Origin: Pseudomonadota bacterium | Lineage (GTDB): Bacteria > Pseudomonadota > Gammaproteobacteria > Burkholderiales > Burkholderiaceae_C | DNA length: 39,035 nucleotides | Direction of reading: 5' to 3' | Assembly: GCA_021808405.1 (NCBI GenBank) | Contig: JAKBBQ010000004.1 | Span: 1-39,035 of the forward strand | Shown here: one piece after another, positions 32,827-39,035 of the stretch | Layout of the letters: each line of letters opens with the position of its first letter | Position numbering within the stretch: position 1 is the stretch's first letter | Position numbers and translations under genes: made by a program | The notes under the pieces: model-generated | The model's input: only the letters and a program-made list of their open reading frames with translations | Database searches by the model: none | What the model was told of the DNA's origin: nothing

Positions 32827-34791
32827 ATGAACAGTGCGCATTCCGACGATGATGACCGTACCGTCATACGACCGCCAAGCGGGGACGGCGCCACGTCGGC
32901 GCCGGAGGCCGTCGCTGCGGCGGCCCCGAGCCGTGGCGGCGAGACCGCGCCCGCGGGCGCCTCCGTGCAGGAGCAGGCGCCGCCGCCGCAGCAGCAGCAG
33001 CAGCGTGGCTCGGTTGGCACGGGCCTGCGGATCGGCACCCGGCTGGGCGAGTTCGAGATCCTCGACCTCATAGGCGAGGGTGGATTCGGGGTGGTCTACA
33101 CGGCGATGGACCACTCGCTGCAGCGACGCGTGGCGCTCAAGGAGTACATGCCTTCGGCACTGGCCATGCGCAGCGGCGAGACCGAGGTGCGGGTCAAGTC
33201 GGAGCGCCACCGCGACACCTTCGAGGCGGGCCTGAAGAGTTTCATCAACGAAGCGCGCCTGCTGGCCAGTTTCGATCATCCGTCGCTGGTCAAGGTCTAC
33301 CGATTCTGGGAGGCCAACGGTACCGCCTACATGGTGATGCCCCTGTACGAAGGCATCACGCTGAAGGAGCACCTGAAGTCGCTGCAGGCGCCGCCGAGCG
33401 AGGAGCAGTTGCTGGAACTGCTGGACCCGCTGACCAGGGCGCTGATGGTCATCCATGCCGAGCAGTGCTTCCACCGCGACATCGCGCCGGACAATGTGAT
33501 CCTGCTCGCGGGAAGCGGCACGCCTTTGCTGCTGGACTTCGGCGCCGCGCGACGGGTCATCGGCGACATGACCCAGGCGTTGACGGTGATCCTCAAGCCG
33601 GGCTACGCGCCGATCGAGCAATACGCCGAAGCTCCGGGGATGAAGCAGGGCGCCTGGACCGATGTCTACGCGCTGGCGGCGATGGTCTATTTCGCCATCG
33701 TGGGCAAGACTCCGCCGCCGTCGGTCAGCCGGCTGGTCAACGACCAGTACCAGCCGCTGACCGAAGCGGCGTCCGGGCGCTACAGCCAGCCGTTCCTGCG
33801 TGCCATCGACCAGGCGCTGATCGTCGCGCCCGACGCACGCACCCAGTCGGTCGCCGAGCTGCGCGCGCAGCTCGGCCTGGCCGATGCCGCGGGGGCGCCG
33901 GGGTCGGCCGGCGGTGTCACGCTGGTTCGCACGACCCCCGCGCCGGCAACGGCCGCGGCCGTCGGATCGGGGGCATCCCGCGCATCGGGCGCATCGCTCG
34001 CATCGGGCGCATCCGCGACGCGGCGGCCGGGTTGGCTGTGGCCCGCGCTGGGCGCCGGGGTGCTGGTGCTGGGCGGCGGAGCCTACTGGATGCTGCGCCC
34101 GCAGCCCAGTGGGCCGGCGACGCCCGCGGTGTCGCCGCCGGTGGCCGCTGCTCCCGTCGTGCAGCCGCCCGCGGCGCGGCCGGCGACCCAGGTTGCGCAA
34201 CCGCCTGCGCCGAGGCCGGCTGCGGCCTCGCAGGTGGCGGCGGCGCAGCCCCGGCAGCCCGCCGTACCGCCGCCGCTGCGCGTTCGCGCCGAGTTCCAGC
34301 GGCTGCTGGACAGCCAGAGCCCGGGCTGGAACGTGCAGGCCGGCTCGGTGGCGCCTCGGTTGCGCATCAATCGCGACGACCTGCGCTTTCGCGTCAGCTC
34401 GTCGCGCGCGGGCTACGTGACCGTGCTGGTCTACGGCCCGGACGGCAGCCTGACCGAACTCGTGCCCAGCCAGACGATGCCCAGCGTGCGCATCGCAGCG
34501 GGCCAGACGCTGACCTTGCCGCCGACGGATATCCGCATCCAGGCCGCCGCGCCCACGGGGCCCGAGCGCTTCATGGTGCTCGTCAGCCGGGCGCCGCGCA
34601 GCTACGCGGCCTATGCCCCCGATGTCGAGGGAGGTTACCCGGTGCTGCCGACCGGAACCGCGGCAGCGGCGGCCGCCGCCCAGCTGCGTGCCACCGGGCT
34701 GCCGCCACTGCTCGGCAGCGCCAGGGATTGCCACGCCAGCGGCTGCGATGCCTTCGGCGCGTCGGGTTTTACGGTCGACGTGGTGCATTGA
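32827..34791 (+). CDS. Membrane Ser/Thr protein kinase with DUF4384-like periplasmic domain
   Basis: A 654-residue kinase. The start is the ATG at 32827. The N-terminus has an FHA-type phosphothreonine motif (DDDDRTVIRPP, T12) and a low-complexity Ala/Pro/Gln linker. The kinase domain (about 75-350) has G83-G88 loop, K105 in VALKEYMP, D218 and N223 in HRDIAPDNV, and DFG at 237-239. A short Ala-Ser-Gly repeat linker (381-397) leads to a membrane helix (403-423). After a long Pro-rich stretch (about 425-482) comes a C-terminal domain (about 515-595) with YVTVLVYGPDGSLTELVPSQ and ERFMVLVSRAP, resembling DUF4384. The linker and C-terminal part are presumably periplasmic. It is divergent from the OmpA-like gene and convergent with the caspase gene. 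Confidence 0.9.
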   Translation: MNSAHSDDDDRTVIRPPSGDGATSAPEAVAAAAPSRGGETAPAGASVQEQAPPPQQQQQRGSVGTGLRIGTRLGEFEILDLIGEGGFGVVYTAMDHSLQRRVALKEYMPSALAMRSGETEVRVKSERHRDTFEAGLKSFINEARLLASFDHPSLVKVYRFWEANGTAYMVMPLYEGITLKEHLKSLQAPPSEEQLLELLDPLTRALMVIHAEQCFHRDIAPDNVILLAGSGTPLLLDFGAARRVIGDMTQALTVILKPGYAPIEQYAEAPGMKQGAWTDVYALAAMVYFAIVGKTPPPSVSRLVNDQYQPLTEAASGRYSQPFLRAIDQALIVAPDARTQSVAELRAQLGLADAAGAPGSAGGVTLVRTTPAPATAAAVGSGASRASGASLASGASATRRPGWLWPALGAGVLVLGGGAYWMLRPQPSGPATPAVSPPVAAAPVVQPPAARPATQVAQPPAPRPAAASQVAAAQPRQPAVPPPLRVRAEFQRLLDSQSPGWNVQAGSVAPRLRINRDDLRFRVSSSRAGYVTVLVYGPDGSLTELVPSQTMPSVRIAAGQTLTLPPTDIRIQAAAPTGPERFMVLVSRAPRSYAAYAPDVEGGYPVLPTGTAAAAAAAQLRATGLPPLLGSARDCHASGCDAFGASGFTVDVVH

Positions 34792-34831
34792 CAGCCTGTC
34801 GACAGGCTGTTGAACCGGCCCGCGCAGCCGG
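34791..34831. repeat. Perfect palindrome plus second hairpin in convergent gap
   Basis: Positions 34791-34810 form a perfect 20-bp palindrome (arms ACAGCCTGTC and GACAGGCTGT) starting on the last base of the kinase stop codon. As RNA it would fold into an 8-bp stem with a UCGA loop. A second small hairpin (CCGGC/GCCGG, 34815-34831) follows. There is no T-run. It possibly acts as a bidirectional end signal or is a copy of a dispersed palindromic repeat. Confidence 0.5.
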
Positions 34832-34850
34832 CCCTCACGGACCTGCCGGC

Positions 34851-36317
34851 TCAGCGCCGCACGTTGCTCAGCGTGGGCGGCGGCGTGTAGCCCAGGCGCA
34901 GCGCCAGCGCCTCGAACTGCGAAGCCAGCATGGGCTGGCGCTGTTCGCGGTAGTACAGCGCGAGCTGGTAGCTCGCGATGCCGTTGCCCAGCGCGGCGGC
35001 GAACTGCATCCAGCCTTCGTAGCGTGCGCTGGCCCGCTCGGGGCCGTCGCGGTGGTCGTGAAGCGCCGCGGCGCCGAGGCGGGCCGCGGCGTCCTTGTCG
35101 CCACGCGCGGCGCGGCGCACGTCACGCATCCACTGCACGCTTTCGCGCTTGGGATGCAGCACGAAGTCCGACACATAGAGCTGGATGTCGCTGCGCTGCA
35201 GGATGGCGCTGGCGCGTCGTGATCCGCGCAACTCGACCTTCACCGCGGCGCGGTACTTGGAATGGGGGTAGGCCGAGAGGAAAGCGGCGGCGGCCTGGCT
35301 GATCTGCGCCGGAACGCTGAGATCCTGCAGTTCCTTCCACGCCTGCTCCTCCGACACGCTGCCGAAGCCCTGTCCGGCGCGCGCCATCGCCGACGGCCTG
35401 CCCAGCGTGACCCGCACGAAGGAGTGGTCGGCGATGAACGGGTCCTGCGCGAACTGGCGGATGATCGGGATCGGGTAGGCGCGCATTTCCCGGTAGACGT
35501 CGGTGCGCACCAGCTGGAACAGGTCGCTGAAGCTGGTCTCGTCGGATTCGCTCTCCAGCAGCTTGACCAGCGCGGCCGTGAAGAAGGTGTCACGGTCGGC
35601 GACCGCCGGCGCGATCGCCGGCTTGCCGGCCGCGGTGGAGAACACGATCATCGAGCCGGGCGGGGCCTCGACCTGGTTCATGCTGGCGTCGCGGTGGGTG
35701 GTCGCCAGCAGCGAGGTGCGACAGGCGTCGACCACCGCGATGGTCAGCCCCTGCGGCGGCGTCGTGATGGTCTGCACGACGTCGCGCAGCAGATGCAGGC
35801 AGGCGTCGCGCAGGGTGTCCGGCGATTCGGCCGGGCTGACCCCCGCCGGCAGCAGCAGGTTGGCCGCATCGGCCTGCGCGCCATGTCCGGTGAAGTAGAA
35901 GAACAGCAGGCCGTCCGCCGAGGCGTGTCGGGCCCGTTCGGCGAAGGCCGCGACCACCTGGCGCGCCGCGTCGAGGCCCAGGTTCAGCGCGTTCGACACC
36001 TCGAAGCCCCGGCGCATCAACGCGGCAGCCAGATCGGTGACGTTCTTCGGCGCCGGCGGCAGCGTGAAGGGGTCGGGATAGTCGGCATTGCCCAGCAGCA
36101 GCGCGATGCGCGTCTGCGTGCCGTCGCCGGTGCGCGGCAGCGCGGCGGCAACGGCCGCCGCCGCGGTCTGGCTGGGAGGCGGGGCGGCATGTGCTGCGCA
36201 CATTCCTCCCAGTTCCAGCGCCATCGGCAGCAGCACCGCGGCGCGCAGCACGCCGCGCCGGGTCTTGCTGGTCACCGAGGCGCGGGACGGGGTGCGATGC
36301 TTGCATTCAGTCGGCAT
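34851..36317 (-). CDS. Exported caspase-like protease (peptidase C14) with helical-repeat tail
   Basis: A 488-residue protein. A twin-arginine-like signal (KTRRGVLRAAVLLP, cleavage near AHA at about 44) suggests export. The caspase-fold domain spans about 66-300: IALLLGNADY at its start, catalytic His H145 in YFTGHGAQ and catalytic Cys C199 in VVDACRTS. The C-terminal half has DLSVPAQISQAAAAFLSAYPHSKY and Sel1/TPR-like helices (ARYEGWMQFAAALGNGIASYQLALYYRE). The start ATG at 36317 overlaps the upstream surface-protein gene by 11 bp, so the two are likely translated from one message. Prokaryotic C14 proteases process or degrade partner proteins; the partner here is unknown. Confidence 0.88.
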   Translation of the reverse strand: MPTECKHRTPSRASVTSKTRRGVLRAAVLLPMALELGGMCAAHAAPPPSQTAAAAVAAALPRTGDGTQTRIALLLGNADYPDPFTLPPAPKNVTDLAAALMRRGFEVSNALNLGLDAARQVVAAFAERARHASADGLLFFYFTGHGAQADAANLLLPAGVSPAESPDTLRDACLHLLRDVVQTITTPPQGLTIAVVDACRTSLLATTHRDASMNQVEAPPGSMIVFSTAAGKPAIAPAVADRDTFFTAALVKLLESESDETSFSDLFQLVRTDVYREMRAYPIPIIRQFAQDPFIADHSFVRVTLGRPSAMARAGQGFGSVSEEQAWKELQDLSVPAQISQAAAAFLSAYPHSKYRAAVKVELRGSRRASAILQRSDIQLYVSDFVLHPKRESVQWMRDVRRAARGDKDAAARLGAAALHDHRDGPERASARYEGWMQFAAALGNGIASYQLALYYREQRQPMLASQFEALALRLGYTPPPTLSNVRR

Positions 36318-39035
36318 GGCTATGGCTCTTCGTTGCGCCGGCGCGCGCGGGGGCGCAGCCCAGGCCCTGCGGCACGCATTGCGGCGGCGGCGCGGCCCCG
36401 GCGCCGCCGTTGGTCGCGGGAACGCCCGGGCCGAGTTGGGCGACGACTCCGGTATGCAGGCGATTGGTCACGTTCTCGGTGCGCACGGTCTGCCGGATCA
36501 GTTGCCGCTGCGCCGCATCGGCCAGCGCCGCCACCGAGGACAGCGCCCCCGACACCTGCGCCGCGGCCGGCACGACGTTGTTGTAGATCACCGGGATGTT
36601 GGGAGGATTGGTTCCGCCGAGCACCGAGAACTGGTAGCCGAGGCCACCCAGCCCCACCTTGGGGCCCATCAGGTACACCGCGGTCGGCGGGATCTCGCTG
36701 TCTCGCGGCAGCACGAGCACGAGCCCGGCGTCGGGGCCGATGGTGCGTCCCCCCAGGGTCTTCGAGCCCACCGACACCTCGATGCCCTTGCCGTCGCCCA
36801 GGTTGCCGAAGGCGTCCGGCACGGTGAACGCCCCCGGGGCCAGGGTCAGTACCAGCGCCGGCGCCGACAGCGAGGATCCCTGCGCGATGGAGTCGTAGGG
36901 CAGCCTGGCCGCGATCAACGAGCCCGGCGCGGTGACCAGGCTGTTGGCGTCGATGGCCACCAGGTCGGCCTCGATCCCGCCCTGGCCGACCAGGATCTGG
37001 TTGCCGGCCAGCGAAACCTCGGATTGCATCGCGGCCGAACCACCGCCCGCAAGCGGCTGCACGTTGGGCGTCCAGGCCGTGCCGTAGGACCCTCCGCTGA
37101 GCACCGCCAGCGTGCCGGCGAATTCGTTGCCGGCCTGGTCCAGCGTCACCGAGCCGCCGCCGGCCGCCTGCACGCTCAGGCTCGCGCCGGCCAGCACGTC
37201 GATGACACTGCCGGAGCCCTGGGTGACGGTGGCAGGTACCACCGCCAGTTGCCGGCCGACCACCGGCACCAGCGCGTCGGGCACGACGCTGGCCAGCGCG
37301 GTGTCGGGCGTCGCGCTGGCCACCAGCGCGAGCGAGCCGCCGTCGACGCTCAGCCGCCCCTGCAGGCTCAGCGTCGGCGCCTCGATCCGCCCGCCGGCGG
37401 CCAGCGTGACATCGCCCAGCGCCAGCGCCGATGCCGAGTTCAGCACCGCGCTGCCGGCGACGATCGACAGCGGTTGGGTGCCCAGGTCGTTGGCGCCGCC
37501 CGGCGCGTACACCGAGGGCGCGTCCAGGGTGATCGGCGTGCCGGCGACGATGGACAGCGTGCCGCTGTAGTTCTGCGCTCCCGCGGTGGTCAGGTTGCCG
37601 CCGAGGCTGACCTGGCCGGCGGCCTGCACCGAAGCCAGGGTCTGTGCCCCGCCGGTCACCAGGCTGCCCGCCGCGGCGACGTCGACCGTGGTGGCGGCCG
37701 GCAGCACCTGGGCCTGGGTGGTGCGCAGGGTGCCGCTGATGATCGTCGTGGGGCCGCTGTAGGTGTTGGCGGCCGACAGGCTGAGCACGTGGGAGCCGCC
37801 GCTGCTGTCCTGCACGCTCAGCGCCGTGCTCGCCAGCGCGGAGCCGTCGCGGATGGTGCCGGTGAAGGTGGTGGAGGCCGTCTCGTCGACGCCCAGCGTC
37901 GCCGGCGCGCCCCCGACGTTGGTCACGATGCCGCTGCCCGACAGCGGGCCGCCGGTGGTGGACAGGCCGTCGAGGGCCAGCGTGCCGTCGTCGCGCAGCG
38001 CGCTCGCGGCCGACAGGCCGCCGGCCGCGAGCAGGGTCGCGCCCGACTGGATGTTCGTGGCGCCGGTGTAGGCATTGCTGCCCTCGAGCACGGTGACGCC
38101 CGAGGGCAGCGACACGATGGCGCTGCCGCCCAGGTTGCTGATCACGCCGCCGGTCGAGACGATCGGCGCGTCCACCGCGCCGTTGCGCAGCACGCCGCCG
38201 CCCAGCGTGACACCGCCTCCGGGCGACTGGGTCGTTCCGCCGAGGTCGAGAAGGCCTCCACCGCCGATCGACCACGAGCCGCTCGCAGCCCCCAGGGTTC
38301 CGCCGGTCACGTTCAACTGTCCGTTGGGCAGCGTGACCAGCTGGGCGTCGATCGTGCCGCTGCTGGTCACCGTGCCGCCGCTGACGGTCAGGTTGCCGTG
38401 GATCGTGCCTTCGTTGGTCAGTGCGCCCGACGGATTGGCGATCGCCCCGTTCAGCGCGACGGTCCAGGTGCCCGTGCGCGCATTGTCGATCGTGCCGCCA
38501 CCGTTGCTGGCGTTGCCGTTCCAGGTTCCCTGGTTGGTGATCAGCGCGCCGGGCTCGTTCGCGCCCGGATCGACATTGCCCGCCCAGGTCGCCGCGGTGG
38601 CGTTGGTGATCTGTCCCGCGTTCAATACGACGTCACCGGTGTAGGTTCCATCGTTGGTCATCGCCACATAGTTGACCAGCGGGGCCTGTGTGGTGCCCGA
38701 ATTGACCAGCGATCCGAAGTTGGTGATCGTCCCCAGGACGTTGTGGCCCGACAGCGTGGTCGTATAGCCCGCATCGGCCGTCACCGACGGCCCGCCGGCC
38801 ACGCTCGACAGCGTGCCCCCGAAGGAAGTGACGGGGCTGCTCGGGCTCAGGCTGCCGTTCTGCAGCGTGGCACCGCTATCCAGGGTCACGCCCGCCGACT
38901 GGGTCTGCGTGGTGCCGCCGAGATCGACGGTGCCGCCGCCGACCGCCAGCGCGTTGCTGGTCGCCCCCAGCGTGCCGCTGCCGCTCAGCGCCAGCGTTCC
39001 GGCGCTGACCGTGGTGCCGCCGGTGTAGGTGTTGG
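36307..39035 (-). CDS. Large beta-repeat surface protein (filamentous-hemagglutinin/autotransporter-type), C-terminal part
   Basis: The frame stays open to the right edge, so the 5' end is outside; 909 codons are seen. The visible part is Gly/Thr/Ser/Val-rich and built of autotransporter-associated beta-strand repeats: NTYTGGTTVSAGTLALSG (near 39,030), NAYTGATNIQSGATLLAAGG (near 38,070), NTYSGPTTIISGTLRTTQ (near 37,770) and NYSGTLSIVAG (near 37,580), plus TNxGTxxG repeats. These form a beta-helix passenger typical of adhesins. The C-terminus (PAAAQVSGALSSVAALADAAQRQLIRQTVR, then a Gly/Pro/Cys tail) has no autotransporter beta-barrel, so a two-partner (TpsA) or other export route is more likely. 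It overlaps the caspase gene. Confidence 0.8.
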   Translation of the reverse strand, partial: NTYTGGTTVSAGTLALSGSGTLGATSNALAVGGGTVDLGGTTQTQSAGVTLDSGATLQNGSLSPSSPVTSFGGTLSSVAGGPSVTADAGYTTTLSGHNVLGTITNFGSLVNSGTTQAPLVNYVAMTNDGTYTGDVVLNAGQITNATAATWAGNVDPGANEPGALITNQGTWNGNASNGGGTIDNARTGTWTVALNGAIANPSGALTNEGTIHGNLTVSGGTVTSSGTIDAQLVTLPNGQLNVTGGTLGAASGSWSIGGGGLLDLGGTTQSPGGGVTLGGGVLRNGAVDAPIVSTGGVISNLGGSAIVSLPSGVTVLEGSNAYTGATNIQSGATLLAAGGLSAASALRDDGTLALDGLSTTGGPLSGSGIVTNVGGAPATLGVDETASTTFTGTIRDGSALASTALSVQDSSGGSHVLSLSAANTYSGPTTIISGTLRTTQAQVLPAATTVDVAAAGSLVTGGAQTLASVQAAGQVSLGGNLTTAGAQNYSGTLSIVAGTPITLDAPSVYAPGGANDLGTQPLSIVAGSAVLNSASALALGDVTLAAGGRIEAPTLSLQGRLSVDGGSLALVASATPDTALASVVPDALVPVVGRQLAVVPATVTQGSGSVIDVLAGASLSVQAAGGGSVTLDQAGNEFAGTLAVLSGGSYGTAWTPNVQPLAGGGSAAMQSEVSLAGNQILVGQGGIEADLVAIDANSLVTAPGSLIAARLPYDSIAQGSSLSAPALVLTLAPGAFTVPDAFGNLGDGKGIEVSVGSKTLGGRTIGPDAGLVLVLPRDSEIPPTAVYLMGPKVGLGGLGYQFSVLGGTNPPNIPVIYNNVVPAAAQVSGALSSVAALADAAQRQLIRQTVRTENVTNRLHTGVVAQLGPGVPATNGGAGAAPPPQCVPQGLGCAPARAGATKSHSHAD

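Noticed and set aside
33963-34020. Tandem GCATCGG-type repeats as a CRISPR or VNTR locus
   Set aside because: They lie in frame within the kinase linker and encode an Ala-Ser-Gly repeat; too few and too short for an array.
32749-34788. Long minus-strand ORF (679 codons) opposite the membrane kinase
   Set aside because: Arg/His/Gln-rich shadow; the kinase on the plus strand carries every catalytic motif.

Overview
This is a high-GC window whose gene content and order point to a betaproteobacterium, most likely of the order Burkholderiales: lptF-lptG-cysB, pepA-holC, spoT-rpoZ-gmk-yicC, and kinase/phosphatase-rph-rdgB-hemW blocks, with a Burkholderiales-style LivK. Genus cannot be resolved from the sequence alone. 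No insertion sequence, CRISPR array, integrase or phage gene was seen. Nearly all of the window is coding, and many spurious long ORFs lie opposite real genes because of the GC content.

Layout. Positions 1-18,600 are mostly core functions. They hold the tail of a FimV-like TPR protein, a minus-strand operon lptF-lptG-cysB (LPS export plus a sulfur regulator), a plus-strand run pepA-holC-small ORF, an orphan branched-chain amino acid binding protein (livK), and greB with an intrinsic terminator just before its start codon. Then come the minus-strand genes yicC-gmk-rpoZ-spoT and the plus-strand Ser/Thr kinase-PP2C phosphatase-rph-rdgB-hemW, followed by a secreted-protein gene broken by a frameshift. 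A tRNA-Ser(UGA) with a strong terminator (18,789-18,917) marks the boundary to an accessory region.

Positions 19,000-27,200 are a seven-gene, one-direction catabolic-looking operon: MFS transporter, MLE-type enolase-superfamily enzyme, the three genes of a B12-dependent glutamate-mutase-type system (small B12 subunit, ASKHA reactivase, large epsilon-type subunit), an LLM flavin oxidoreductase and a quinone oxidoreductase. The B12-handling residues are conserved. In the large subunit, however, two residues known to hold glutamate (Arg149 and Glu171 in the Clostridium enzyme) are both leucine, while other active-site residues align at a constant offset. The canonical methylaspartate ammonia-lyase is not seen in the window. 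I infer a carbon-skeleton mutase for a substrate other than glutamate. This is the best candidate for an undescribed pathway here. A 20-bp inverted repeat upstream overlaps a plausible promoter.

Positions 27,200-39,035 hold a MerE-like mercury transporter, a tiny membrane protein, a 4-hydroxyproline-epimerase-type enzyme, and a large membrane GGDEF/EAL protein with an apparent internal globin sensor and a zinc-binding-like tail. They end with an envelope module: OmpA-like protein, membrane Ser/Thr kinase with a DUF4384-like domain, exported caspase-like protease, and a very large beta-repeat surface protein running off the right edge. The last two overlap and are probably co-transcribed. Family assignments rest on recognised motifs, without database searches. 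Comparisons with residue numbers from characterised homologues are from memory and should be checked by alignment.
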